The notes under the pieces: generated by a model
Database searches by the model: none
The model's input: only the letters and a program-made list of their open reading frames with translations
Told to the model about the DNA's origin: nothing
Source of the DNA: Hofstenia miamia
Taxonomy: Eukaryota > Xenacoelomorpha > Acoela
Assembly: GCA_004352715.1 (NCBI GenBank)
Contig: SCFE01000003.1
Coordinates: 440,007-504,006, forward strand
Direction of reading: 5' to 3'
DNA length: 64,000 bases
Position numbers and translations under genes: made by a program
Part shown: positions 12,173 to 25,090 of the stretch, one piece after another
How the letters are laid out: the number at the start of each line of letters is the position of its first letter
Position numbering within the stretch: position 1 is the stretch's first letter

Positions 12173-14423
12173 ATTCTATATAATACACAATCAATGTGTT
12201 CAATAACACTGGCACTTTGTATGAAATACAATAGCTGTACACTGGTCAAATTAAAACTGTTAAGTACATTAATGACATCACATTTCAGGTGTTCTGTACA
12301 TCTAAGGCATTGGCTAGAGCCCCTTTAGAATCATTAAGATTCAGTCCTGCTACACCTCAACAGCGATGAAGCATCATCAAAATACCATGGCGTGGGTTGC
12401 CTTGCTCATCATTGTTGTGATTCATTACTATTTCTTGAAGGGTGTTAAGATGAACACAGAAAGTATATCAGCATTCTGAATGTCTTAAAAAAACTCTAAA
12501 TTTTCTATTTCAGACATTAAGAACTGGGGGATCTAAGTGAAGGAGGAGGAGGGGGTTTCTGAAGTCCATCCACACCTGCTAATTTATCTTTAAAATATTA
12601 AATCGGCTATGTAACATATTTCAAATGGTGTTTACAATGTATTCACAATATTATTGATTTTAATAAATTTTTAAAATTTTACCAATTTTCTACCAAAGTT
12701 TTGAAAGTTTTGACATTATGAACACTATTTTGTATTAATTGTTCATTTTTTCTTGTACAAAATATACAACCATTGCATATAAAACCTATTAATATTAGGG
12801 ATTCATCATCTCCCTCATATTAGTGGTTTGTTTCAATCCTAAACCTACAAAAATGCAACTTCATTCCTGCATATAACTTTATTCATCAGCTAAGATCATT
12901 TAATCCTCAAATTCCGATTTGCTAAGACAATATCAGTACAAAACCGCGACCAACTTTTCAATTTTAACTGGACTGGGACCATTTTTATTTAATATTCGAT
13001 CCTATGGTATATGCTAACCTAAAATATGTCTATGATATCTCCATTCAATATTCTGTTTTGTTAATAATGCATACTTTTAGCGCATTTAATTTTAATATGG
13101 GACCAGAAAAAGATGTATCTATAAATTTAAAATATGATATATTAAAAAATTAATGTATTTCTAAACTGATTCGAAGAAACTCCAACTCAAATTGTAAAAA
13201 GTCCGAACTAGAAGATCATCAAGACCTTAAAAATTTTTTTCAAAAAATGACGAGAAATGTATGAGGAATAGAAATTTTATCAATCTAGAATGAAAAANAT
13301 TCTATATAATACACAATCAATGTGTTCAATAACACTGGCACTTTGTATGAAATACAATAGCTGTACACTGGTCAAATTAAAACTGTTAAGTACATTAATG
13401 ACATCACATTTCAGGTGTTCTGTACATCTAAGGCATTGGCTAGAGCCCCTTTAGAATCATTAAGATTCAGTCCTGCTACACCTCAACAGCGATGAAGCAT
13501 CATCAAAATACCATGGCGTGGGTTGCCTTGCTCATCATTGTTGTGATTCATTACTATTTCTTGAAGGGTGTTAAGATGAACACAGAAAGTATATCAGCAT
13601 TCTGAATGTCTTAAAAAAACTCTAAATTTTCTATTTCAGACATTAAGAACTGGGGGATCTAAGTGAAGGAGGAGGAGGGGGTTTCTGAAGTCCATCCACA
13701 CCTGCTAATTTATCTTTAAAATATTAAATCGGCTATGTAACATATTTCAAATGGTGTTTACAATGTATTCACAATATTATTGATTTTAATAAATTTTTAA
13801 AATTTTACCAATTTTCTACCAAAGTTTTGAAAGTTTTGACATTATGAACACTATTTTGTATTAATTGTTCATTTTTTCTTGTACAAAATATACAACCATT
13901 GCATATAAAACCTATTAATATTAGGGATTCATCATCTCCCTCATATTAGTGGTTTGTTTCAATCCTAAACCTACAAAAATGCAACTTCATTCCTGCATAT
14001 AACTTTATTCATCAGCTAAGATCATTTAATCCTCAAATTCCGATTTGCTAAGACAATATCAGTACAAAACCGCGACCAACTTTTCAATTTTAACTGGACT
14101 GGGACCATTTTTATTTAATATTCGATCCTATGGTATATGCTAACCTAAAATATGTCTATGATATCTCCATTCAATATTCTGTTTTGTTAATAATGCATAC
14201 TTTTAGCGCATTTAATTTTAATATGGGACCAGAAAAAGATGTATCTATAAATTTAAAATATGATATATTAAAAAATTAATGTATTTCTAAACTGATTCGA
14301 AGAAACTCCAACTCAAATTGTAAAAAGTCCGAACTAGAAGATCATCAAGACCTTAAAAATTTTTTTCAAAAAATGACGAGAAATGTATGAGGAATAGAAA
14401 TTTTATCAATCTAGAATGAAAAA
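12173..14423. repeat. 1125-bp direct duplication joined by a single N
   Basis: 12173-13297 and 13299-14423 appear identical along their whole length, separated only by one N at 13298. This is the signature of two contig ends carrying the same sequence being abutted, so the duplication is probably an assembly artefact. The unit itself has no recognisable gene. Confidence 0.85.
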
Positions 14424-15241
14424 TAGTATGCAAAAATCGAGTTTTGGAGTTTTAGTATCCTCATCGGAAATTTCTAGATCCGCCCCTGGATGCAATAATT
14501 GCGTTTATACCAATTTTGCTTACAATATATTCTGTACCAATGTGCTCTAATTTTTGGCAATTATACATTATATTTGAAACATTTATAATTTTGTAAAATT
14601 TAAAAATCCTTTCTGGTGTGAACATAAAAAAGTTCAAGGACAAAGGTGATATTACTAGTTTTTAAGTAGTACTAATTGCTTATTGAAATTTTGCACAAAT
14701 TATTCTTATGTATATGAATATATATATTTTAATTGTTTGCAATTGTAATCCATAAAAAAGTTAAAAATTTCGTTATATTGGTTTAAAAAATGTACGAAAT
14801 GGTCTATTATACGTGATGTATATGTCTATTTAATAAAATAAGCTGCAAATTATTAAATGCACAAAAATCGTACAACTTTGGATAATTTGCCAAATATTTG
14901 GTCAACTTCCATTTACAAAAATTATTCATTATTATTCAAATATTTGCAATTGTTTGCCAAGTTTTCCAAACGGACTTACTGGGGTAGATAAAATGTGGCT
15001 GCATACTTCTAGATTAAAATGTCCATATTCAGAGACACATATATAGTGTTTTTGAATTGACACCAGCTAAAGCAGGATTAGCAAAGTTCTAAAAAATTCG
15101 AAACTGTTAACATCAAACATAGATTCAGTAAGCTGCAAATGTCATTTGCATACTGCTATATGCTTCTGTTCTTCAGGAGAGCGCATGAGTTTCAGTGAGT
15201 ATGATCAGAGATTCAAATGGATTAGTGGCCTAATTGGCTAA
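14424..15241. other. non-coding, with a hAT-like end
   Basis: CTAGATCCGCCCCTG at about 14475-14489 resembles the right terminus of a hAT element (CAGGGGCGGATC reversed), but no left partner is obvious. The rest is AT-rich sequence, including TTTGCCAA phrases near 14875-14990. Confidence 0.35.
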
Positions 15242-15420
15242 GCCCCGCTAAAATTTTTGAAAATATTGAGAAAATGAATCCTAAAAAAACATTTTATGAT
15301 CTTGGATTTTAAATTTTTTAAATTTTTACTAAAAAATTTTGATTTATTCCCTCAAAATCAAATTTGAAAACCTGAAGGGGGACATTCCACCATGTCCCCC
15401 TCCCGCTGCACACACCACTG
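15242..15420 (-). mobile_element. hAT MITE, inverted copy of the 7545-7788 family
   Basis: Read on the minus strand it begins with a decayed CAGTGG terminus at 15420, then GGGGGACATGGTGGAATGTCC and a GGTTTTCAAATTTGATTTTGA body, ending in a GCGGGGCTT motif as in the other copies. The far terminus is lost. Confidence 0.7.
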
Positions 15421-16248
15421 AATGCACTTATTATTCCTTCTAAAAAATGATTAAGATAAACACGCTCTTTTGGAACAGTTGATGTAATTTGTGACACAAC
15501 ATGGTTCATATTTATTGCTGAAGAATGTTAAATCCAAAATGTTGTAGTAGATCATGTTCGGTTCATTTTAACGTTCAAGTGAAGTTTTTTCTTAATTTAA
15601 CAAAATTTTGATCTGCATCGAAATACCAATTGTAAAGAAATTATGAGCAAAAAACAATTTTAAAAGCTCCGTCTAAATTTGACCACTGATGCAGCACTTC
15701 TAGAGAATTTCACTTGCTCAAGGGCAATATTGAGAGTTTTGGTGAACTGAGGTAACAGCTTTCAAAAGACGCTGCCCATTCTTTGTAATTGTACATTGTA
15801 TGCAAATAACTAACTTGACGTTCTTGAAATCCAATTGATTATCTGTATTTCGTCTAAAAGTTTGGATATGATAAGGCCTTAAATTACTTGTAACCTTCTC
15901 AATTTAATTATAAATATTTTATTTTTACAAAGCTGACTAATTTACATGATGATGTTATGGTAAAAAATACGCTAAAATAGAAAGTTCATAGCCTAGTTGC
16001 GATTTCCGAAACATAGCTCAAGTCAAAAAAAGTGGCCACATTATAAACACATTTTTGATAACAAATGAAAGACAAATAGAGCTTATAAAATATATTTGAA
16101 AATGTAATTGTTTCAGTTTGCAACCTGGTGCCAAAGTTATTTGACAAGTTTGCCATGCAAAGCGTTGCACGCAGATAAACCTGAATCCATTAAACGGACT
16201 CTAACTTCTTGAATTATTTGGCGTTGGGATTCAAGAATGTAACTCTTT

Positions 16249-17467
16249 ATGAGAGTTCTTATACAGTGGGTAGGGATAAGAAACTTCTTTAAAAAAATGC
16301 TAACTGCCATTTTTTGTTTCAAGTACAAACGTATAGTGATGGCTGCAGATATTTGACATATTTTTTAGAAACATAGATTGAAGTAATATATTATCAATAC
16401 ACCCTCAGAATTTTTGTAATGATTTTTATACTTTAAGTATTTGGAAGTGTTGTAACCATTGATTTGCCAGTAGTTTCATAAATCTGAGAAAGTACTCACA
16501 TAAAACTTTTTTCAGAAAATGACATTGCCACTGTGATATGAAGGTGGATCTACATTAGAGATCTACAGTACTTAAAAAAATTTGGAATTCACTGAAATTT
16601 TTAAAATATATATATAATTGTAAATCCTTGCAAAGAGTACTGGAATAACACCCTGCATTGCATCTCACTTCATTTGGTAANTGGGTGCTATTGTTTTTGG
16701 ATGGACCTGGAGTGCTTAACTTGGGCCTATATTAAGCTTGATCATGAGAGTTCGGTCCATTTGAAACTCTTGGTATGATCAAGGCTTACTTTTAGTAGAT
16801 GCTCAAATAATTAATATTATGTGTGTGTATGCAAAGGTAAACGATACTAAAAATTTCTTTTACAGACTAGCTTTAGCAACAAAAAAGCATTCCTTCACAT
16901 AAAATAAATATAATAATATCAATTTGCGCACTTACATTAGTGGAGGTTTCAATACTCGTAAAGTTATACTGAAAAAATTAACTATTATAGCCTCCTTTCC
17001 AGAGTGCTCAGGGTACATGAGACATCCTTTGGTAAATGAGAGTTCTTATACAGTGGGTAGGGATAAGAAACTTCTTTAAAAAAATGCTAACTGCCATTTT
17101 TTGTTTCAAGTACAAACGTATAGTGATGGCTGCAGATATTTGACATATTTTTTAGAAACATAGATTGAAGTAATATATTATCAATACACCCTCAGAATTT
17201 TTGTAATGATTTTTATACTTTAAGTATTTGGAAGTGTTGTAACCATTGATTTGCCAGTAGTTTCATAAATCTGAGAAAGTACTCACATAAAACTTTTTTC
17301 AGAAAATGACATTGCCACTGTGATATGAAGGTGGATCTACATTAGAGATCTACAGTACTTAAAAAAATTTGGAATTCACTGAAATTTTTAAAATATATAT
17401 ATAATTGTAAATCCTTGCAAAGAGTACTGGAATAACACCCTGCATTGCATCTCACTTCATTTGGTAA
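16249..17467. repeat. 432-bp direct repeat pair with a single N at one edge
   Basis: 16249-16680 and 17036-17467 appear identical. The first copy stops exactly at an N (16681); 354 bp of other sequence lies between the copies. The N at the break point suggests a misjoined contig rather than a biological duplication. No gene seen. Confidence 0.8.
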
Positions 17468-19057
17468 GAGTTGCGGATAATGCAACCAAATTAGACAAAT
17501 CTGAAAGATTAAAATGCATATATTTATTGTTTTGGGCAACCAAATATCGTAGCATAATTTACGAATGTTTCAGCAATTAAAATTTGTTTGCTAGTGGAAT
17601 GTGACAGAAAATCACGTCCCATGTGAAGACTGTCTAATTCTATTTATAGAATGCTTAATATGTTGGGTGAACCAAATTCAGTAACTACATGCCTTTGCCT
17701 AAATGATTCTATCGAAGAAGCAAAGAGCACGCTGCTCAGAACAGAATATTGTTCAGTCATTAAATAAATCCAAAGAAATGATTCAACTAATATAATTGAA
17801 TTGCTTTCAAAAAATTCGAAGGCGAATTACAGAAAACTGCAAAGATGTGAAAATTACTAAGCCTAATATTATACAGCTTCAATATGCTTGCTTGATTGCC
17901 ATGCTTATCAAACAATGCATTTTGTAGGTAGAAAGTCTTATTACTCGAACATATCACGAACTATTGGTAATTAGAGACTGAACTAATATGTTTCCATTAT
18001 TTTCAATGATTAGGTATTTATTGATTGGATTTCTCAAGTTCATTAATCAATAGTATCATAGTAGTTCCTTCCTTTATGTGGATTTTTCAAGGAATTTTTT
18101 CCATTGACAACGTTTTTTTGCTTTCATTCATAAGAAATTCAATAGAATCCAGCCAATCACTACTGCAAAACCTGTTGGAAGAATGGCTTTCAACTGATAA
18201 TAATTATTACTATCGCATTTAATTTTATTGCTAAGACTAACAGTATATTGGTTTCCACAAAAAATTGAATTCTTTTCTGTATGCTTGTATCAAATGCAGT
18301 TAATAGTTAGTGTGACTGTTATCTCGTTTAAGGTATACCTTCTTGGTGGACTTTTTCAAAAAAGAATATAGTTATTTATTCATTTATTTTACTTTTTTTT
18401 GTATTTTATTTGTCATGCTTAATTAGCTTAATTGAATTTTTATTATTATTATTATTATTTATTTTGTTCTTTTGCAATATTTTATTAAAAACTGAATTGC
18501 AATGATTATCAAGTCCCACGACACATTTATTTTTAGGGTAAACGGCCGGGTACAGATGAAGCTTTTAAGGGTACGGATAAACCATTTGATTGTAAATTAG
18601 CAGGAAAAGTTTTACTACTACAGCATGACTATACCAATTTTCCCCAAAGTGGAAAATCTTGAAGATAGCCAGTTTCTCAAAGTGACCTATGGAGTTAATT
18701 GACGATTTTATGACTCTTCATTAATCTTTGAATGCATTACTGAAACAAAAAATATTTTGAAAATTCTAGTTTGACATTGAAGAATGCAGATTCAAGGCTG
18801 GAAGCGGATTGGGCTGGACTTCTCGGGCTGAGAGCTGACTCCGCCAATGTGCGCGGTGGTCTGGGCCGAAAAAATATTGATGCGAGTTGCGGGATGGGAC
18901 TGGCCAAAGTTAAATTAATTGCGGATTGAAGTGCAGGCTACAATTATGTAATTAATGTTGCAAAAGAATATATTTGGCTTTTGCGTCACGTCCCAGCAAT
19001 CCTGCTTCTATCTTATTAATTGAAATTTTTATAATTTACTTGATTCGCCTGTCCTAA
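17468..19057. other. non-coding, with a TTA microsatellite
   Basis: No supportable gene; the 65-residue frame at 18025-18222 has no recognisable feature. A (TAT)n tract lies at 18440-18460. A short GC-richer island at about 18790-18905 (GGGCTGGACTTCTCGGGC, GCGAGTTGCGGGATGGGAC) stands out against the AT-rich background just before the 96-bp array. Confidence 0.35.
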
Positions 19058-19068
19058 ATTGGGACACC

Positions 19069-20783
19069 GACAATTGAAGAAGAAATCTCCAGATATCGTA
19101 AGCTCATTGTTGAGAATATATATGATAATCCTCATTTTCTGGAAAAACAACAATCACGTCTCCCGACAATTGAAGAAGAAATCTTCAGATATCGTAAGCT
19201 CGTTGTTGAGAATATATATGATAATCCTCATTTTCTGGAAAAACAACAATCACGTCTCCCGACAATTGAAGAAGAAATCTTCAGATATCGTAAGCTCGTT
19301 GTTGAGAATATATATGATAATCCTCATTTTCTGGAAAAACAACAATCACGTCTCCCGACAATTGAAGAAGAAATCTTCAGATATCGTAAGCTCGTTGTTG
19401 AGAATATATATGATAATCCTCATTTTCTGGAAAAACAACAATCACGTCTCCCGACAATTGAAGAAGAAATCTTCAGATATCGTAAGCTCGTTGTTGAGAA
19501 TATATATGATAATCCTCATTTTCTGGAAAAACAACAATCACGTCTCCCGACAATTGAAGAAGAAATCTTCAGATATCGTAAGCTCGTTGTTGAGAATATA
19601 TATGATAATCCTCATTTTCTGGAAAAACAACAATCACGTCTCCCGACAATTGAAGAAGAAATCTTCAGATATCGTAAGCTCGTTGTTGAGAATATATATG
19701 ATAATCCTCATTTTCTGGAAAAACAACAATCACGTCTCCCGACAATTGAAGAAGAAATCTTCAGATATCGTAAGCTCGTTGTTGAGAATATATATGATAA
19801 TCCTCATTTTCTGGAAAAACAACAATCACGTCTCCCGACAATTGAAGAAGAAATCTTCAGATATCGTAAGCTCGTTGTTGAGAATATATATGATAATCCT
19901 CATTTTCTGGAAAAACAACAATCACGTCTCCCGACAATTGAAGAAGAAATCTTCAGATATCGTAAGCTCGTTGTTGAGAATATATATGATAATCCTCATT
20001 TTCTGGAAAAACAACAATCACGTCTCCCGACAATTGAAGAAGAAATCTTCAGATATCGTAAGCTCGTTGTTGAGAATATATATGATAATCCTCATTTTCT
20101 GGAAAAACAACAATCACGTCTCCCGACAATTGAAGAAGAAATCTTCAGATATCGTAAGCTCGTTGTTGAGAATATATATGATAATCCTCATTTTCTGGAA
20201 AAACAACAATCACGTCTCCCGACAATTGAAGAAGAAATCTTCAGATATTGTAAGCTCGTTGTTGAGAATATATATGATAATCCTCATTTTCTGGAAAAAC
20301 AACAATCACGTCTCCCAACAATTGAAGAAGAAATCTTCAGATATCGTAAGCTCGTTGTTGAGAATATATATGATAATCCTCATTTTCTGGAAAAACAACA
20401 ATCACGTCTCCCGACAATTGAAGAAGAAATCTTCAGATATCGTAAGCTCGTTGTTGAGAATATATATGATAATCCTCATTTTCTGGAAAAACAACAATCA
20501 CGTCTCCCGACAATTGAAGAAGAAATCTTCAGATATCGTAAGCTCGTTGTTGAGAATATATATGATAATCCTCATTTTCTGGAAAAACAACAATCACGTC
20601 TCCCGACAATTGAAGAAGAAATCTTCAGATATCGTAAGCTCGTTGTTGAGAATATATATGATAATCCTCATTTTCTGGAAAAACAACAATCACGTCTCCC
20701 GACAATTGAAGAAGAAATCTTCAGATATTGTAAGCTCATTGTTGAGAATATATATGATAATCCTCATTTTCTGGAAAAACAAC
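19069..20783 (+). repeat. 96-bp minisatellite, 17 full units plus one partial, coding-capable in two frames
   Basis: The unit is 96 bp, exactly 32 codons. Most units are identical; only four sites vary: unit 1 (two changes), unit 13, first base of unit 14, and unit 18 (two changes). Because 96 is divisible by three, a frame open in one unit is open in all. Two plus-strand frames qualify. Frame A (19059-20867, ATG start) repeats a hydrophobic peptide containing LLRIYMIILIFW. Frame B (19058-20845, bounded by TAA at 19055 and TGA at 20843, no ATG) repeats a charged, helix-like peptide containing EEEIFRYRKLVVENIYD and ends in a cysteine-bearing tail KCRCSKNLGYADFLC. The third plus frame and all minus frames are closed. 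I do not recognise either protein; a non-coding minisatellite is the default reading, and frame B could be an internal exon. Confidence 0.85.
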
Positions 20784-20867
20784 GTCTTCCCTCTACTAAA
20801 TGTCGTTGCTCGAAAAACCTTGGTTATGCCGACTTTCTCTGTTGAAGATCAACGGACTCAAATTTAA

Positions 20868-23173
20868 TTTAATATATATTATATTAACCAATATTCTGAT
20901 ATTTTGACTCGAAAACTATTATAATGAATCAATATATGATCACACATAAAACTTCAAGTTTAGCAAATAAATAAAAATTTTTCCCACCTTTGCCAAATTT
21001 TGTCTCAAAGGAATCATATCAGAGATCCATTGGCATTTTCTGTTCATGAAATGGGCTGAGATGGGAATTCTTATATCTTCAAGACCTACATCAGATTTAC
21101 ATCAGGGTTCTGCTTGACAAAATATCATTGTACCAAGTTCCACGCAGTCTCATTAAAATTAGTAACAAACCCATTGAACTTCTCCAATGGTGACTTTATT
21201 AAACTCAGTTTAGACTGATTTGATATGGAAAAAATTTAATAAACATCTAAAAAATGATTATATTATGCATTTTTCATCTCTCAAAATTTGCAGCGAATTC
21301 AAAACCAGACAAGATTCGATTTTGTTGGAACTAATATCAGCACTAAAAATGAACTTAGTTTGAACTTCCAAACGGAGTTTGTGCTTATCTTTTCATTTTA
21401 TCAAATCATTTTCTCGAAAAACATTGTCTATATCTGTACATGTAATATGATACCAGTTGTGCTGTGGATAGCAGAATTACTTAAATTGTTAGGAACAAAA
21501 TGTCGATGAACTATGTCAAACATTGTGATCATAAATTGAATTGTTTTCTCTTACTTATTTTACTTGCTGTAAAAATTTGATTTCCGAATCAAAATTGATT
21601 ATATCCGCCAAATCAAACTCAATACCAAGAATAGTAAATCCTTTGAAACTGCTGATCTTAAATAATTTTTTGTTAGTTTCAAATTCATGACGAAAATTGT
21701 GAGAAATGCTCAAATACATGTCACAATAATGGACCTAGCGCCTTCTTATATTTCCTTGTATACATGAATAGAACTTCGAGCAAATAATCAAATTTAGAGT
21801 AACATCCTTTACTCATTCGGTTGATGCAAGATATTCTGGGGACGAGGAATCCAAAAAGTCAAAAATTTCAATTCCTCTAATCTCTCCTTGAGTAAATTAT
21901 TTCTAAAATACTACAGGATTTTTGTTGTTTACAAAAAAATGGAATAGGATAAAACTTCGAGATATTTGAATTTTCTAAAAAGTCTGTGAAACACAGACTT
22001 AATCAATGGATTATGAAGTATTCAACCATAACACTCGTCCACTCATTTAAAACGCCCTTTGCTGTTTGATCAAAAACTGTATTGAAATATTTCATTTATC
22101 TAAAAATACCGACCAAATTTTGCTGAAAGTGAAAGAGCTATAACTACACTGCACTTAAGTGCAATAAGTAATAGAACCTCAGATTGCTTGACTAGGGTTC
22201 TGAGTTATACAGATGTGGTAGCGGCCACTTTTATGGATAGCGATGTAATGAGGTACAGCATGATGTGTACAATGTGAAATAGTTATTAAAAGTAATTATA
22301 TGACCCAAAAATCCAGTAAATCCTATGCGACTGAATAGTCCCGCAGTATTCGACTATGGCTTCGTCAAATTGACGACATTGTAAACAAAAATTGCAATTC
22401 AGTTCAGATATGTTTGATTGAGACTGCGAAGAAACACATAATAAAATTTTGGAAAGTTTTGATGATGGTCTCAGCTACGCTATTTGATTTTCATATCAAA
22501 TAATTATTTAAATTGAAATCCTGTTCAAAATCGAAATAAAATTGAATTTCAAAGTCATATATGTATGATGATGATGATTATGGAAAAATTCATGCAGTGA
22601 ACTGCTATGCACCACAAACTTTTTGAAGATTATTATTAGGCCTATACAAATTGCGGGGTTATTAAATATTAAAGAATGTACATATGTACATACAGTGTCG
22701 GAAGCGGAATTAGTAACGAATATTTGATGGCAAAAACGGGTTGTCTTTAAAATATCCGGAATCATGCGAGCGACAATGTTTATATTTACTCATGGAAGCT
22801 AGGCTTGCTCTAGCTGTACCAGTGCATTGATCCGAATACTTAACAAATGTCATTGGACTTTTTGTAATTGTATTCGCGCTGCTTTGTATGATTCAAACTA
22901 ATTTTGTTTATTTTAATGCATTTAGTAACCGTTTTCATGAATATTATTTACATACATGTATAAATAAATTAGCGTGTTTTGAACGTCCTTTATAGTTTTG
23001 AATTTGCAATTCCATAAATTCTAATTTATATATATATATATATATATAAGAGTGGAATAACTAATAGATTTGTCATGCCTAAACTATATTTTTGAAGATA
23101 GAAGATGTAACCTAATTAAAGATTTTTCTTGCTAAATTTCACAACAACATATATTTCAATTCTAATGTACATA
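20868..23173. other. non-coding stretch with a TA microsatellite
   Basis: No supportable gene; short frames at 21288-21509 and 22508-22765 have no recognisable features. A (TA)n tract lies at 23027-23048. Confidence 0.4.
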
Positions 23174-23674
23174 CACAGTCCCGGTCATAAGTATTGCAAC
23201 ACTCATCTTCACTCGAGTTTAGGGTGAAAAATGTAATTTACCCTGAAATATTTGCGTAGATGTATTGTGTTGTTTCAAAAATATTACCACTCAAATTTTT
23301 CTAAAATCCCATTACATTGGTTGAATTTACATCAAAAATAGTGACGTAATAGGATTTTCACAAATTTACACTCTTAATAATTCAAGATCTACTGAATGAA
23401 TTCGTACACAAAATGTAGAATAAACTAAATTTTTGATGCTGAATTCGATTTTTTCACTTCAATTTACATAGCATCAATGTTTGTGGAGATAGTTTTTAAG
23501 GTGCCCCTTCACAGCTAAATAGGAGCAAAACTAAACTTCTTATAAAAAGATTACATGAAAATTTGAATTCACAATGCCAATCTTGAGCTTATTGCTAAAA
23601 GTCAAAGATATTGTGTTAATCATTGCAGAAAAAGATTGAGAAAATGAGTGTTGCAATGCTTATCACTGGGACTG
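23174..23674. mobile_element. about 500-bp Tc1/mariner-like MITE
   Basis: Inverted termini of about 30 bp: CAGTCCCGGTCATAAGTATT then GCAACACTCAT at the left, and ATGAGTGTTGCAATGCTTAT then CACTGGGACTG at the right. TA dinucleotides sit at both ends (23172-23173, 23675-23676), with two extra bases at the left. CAGTCCC-GT-ATAAG ends and TA target sites fit Tc1/mariner. The interior is non-coding. Confidence 0.7.
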
Positions 23675-24489
23675 TACACATGTATTAAGTTCACAAACTT
23701 ATTAAGAATATAAATGATGCATCTTTCTTCATGTGAGCTTAGTTATCACGGTAATTATTTCATTCTTTGTTACATTTTGTATACTCCATATAATTTAATA
23801 AATATTTCTCACTTATTGTTCTTGAGTTGTACATTTTATTCAATAATTAGTCAGATAAATGATATTTTTTTTCCTACATTAATGATTTTCAGTTTATTTT
23901 ATAACATATTTTTTCATTTCTTGTTTTGTAGTCCAATTTGTTCCATAACGATTTTGAATAATTTAAGAATCCATCCTTCATTAATTTTCTATTATACTTT
24001 AGTCTTTGCAAATGTAATTGTTCTTAGATTTAGATTATTAGAAATATTCCATTTTCATTTCCAAAACATCGATAAACATCTAATATTTTGAAGAGCTTCT
24101 AATCATTTACACATTATTTCTTTTTGCAGCATCAATTGATTTTTCTAATGCGTTTTTGTACAGACTCTTAGTATCATTAGAAACCACAAAACATTTGTGC
24201 TTTGCTTTTTTATGTCATTAGCACATTGTTTTGCATTGATATGGACATTTTATTCAGATAAAAAAATTTGCATTATATTTAAGTTTCAGATAATTTTCTA
24301 TTAATACTTTCACATAAACTGACAATAGGTTGCAATTTGCGGTTGGTAATATTCGCTAAATTTTGAAGCATATAACTTCCAAAGATTTTGTATTTTCATA
24401 AAATCTTTTGGATATATTTATTCTTTGCATTTAATTTCTTGATTAACTGATTCACAAGAAGTGTGTCCAATTCCAGTGGATTTACCTAT
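23675..24489 (-). other. AT-rich stretch, possible linker region of the non-LTR fossil
   Basis: The 125-residue hydrophobic plus frame at 23714-24091 has no recognisable motif and is poly-T driven. On the minus strand a degraded peptide containing NDTKSLYKNALEKSIDAAK (about 24125-24190) could be the endonuclease-to-RT linker of the fossil upstream of it, but no RT motif follows. Confidence 0.25.
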
Positions 24490-25090
24490 TTTTACCATAT
24501 TCAAATATGAAACTATATGGCAGTGATCTGAATATGGACATTAAAATATAAAATTTCCGAACCATTTTCTGATATCATGAAATAGTCAATATGAGTGCTT
24601 AAATTATTAGCAGTAATTCTAAACGGAATTATTCTATTTATTAAAGAAAAATTGAAAGTATTGAGACAATTGTTAAGCATATATTTTTCATTGTTGTTTA
24701 GAAAATTTACATTCCACTCTCCCATTATCATTATATTCGTATTATAACTTATAGTAAAAGAGTCATTTTTTCCTATTTGTAAGAAAAAATATTTTGTATA
24801 AGTGTTTTGGATAATATGAGAAATTTAGCAATTGACTATTAAAGTTGTTGCTTGAGTTTTCATTTCCAACCCAGACTTTCAAAATTTTCATCTTTTACTA
24901 TATCTGTTCTATATTTTGGGTATTAAAACATTACATTTCCCTCTGTTGTCATATTAAAGTGAAATTTTAGATTTCTTTCCTTTCTAAATATTTCCAATTT
25001 AATATAATCAATTGGCCAGGATTAGAATTATCATTGTCATTTATAAGTCAAGTTTCAGTTATGCCCAAATAAAATTTGCATCCATTTCAG
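24490..25090 (-). pseudogene. non-LTR retrotransposon endonuclease (EEP) fossil
   Basis: Degraded apurinic-like endonuclease domain of a non-LTR retrotransposon, read on the minus strand. In order: ITET-stop-L (W to TGA at 25048-25050) as in the catalytic xTETWL motif, then IIMGEWNVNFL at about 24690-24731 (the GDWN-type motif), STHIDYFMIS at about 24580-24610, and SDHCHIV at about 24500-24520 (the terminal SDH motif), the last in a shifted frame. The longest intact piece is 24513-24731. Frameshifts and stops show it is dead. Confidence 0.72.

Noticed and set aside
19069-20783. 96-bp array as a CRISPR array
   Set aside because: Units are contiguous with no variable spacers; eukaryotic context.
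23714-24091. 125-codon hydrophobic frame
   Set aside because: Poly-T/AT-driven, no motif, no start context; likely antisense of decayed retrotransposon sequence.
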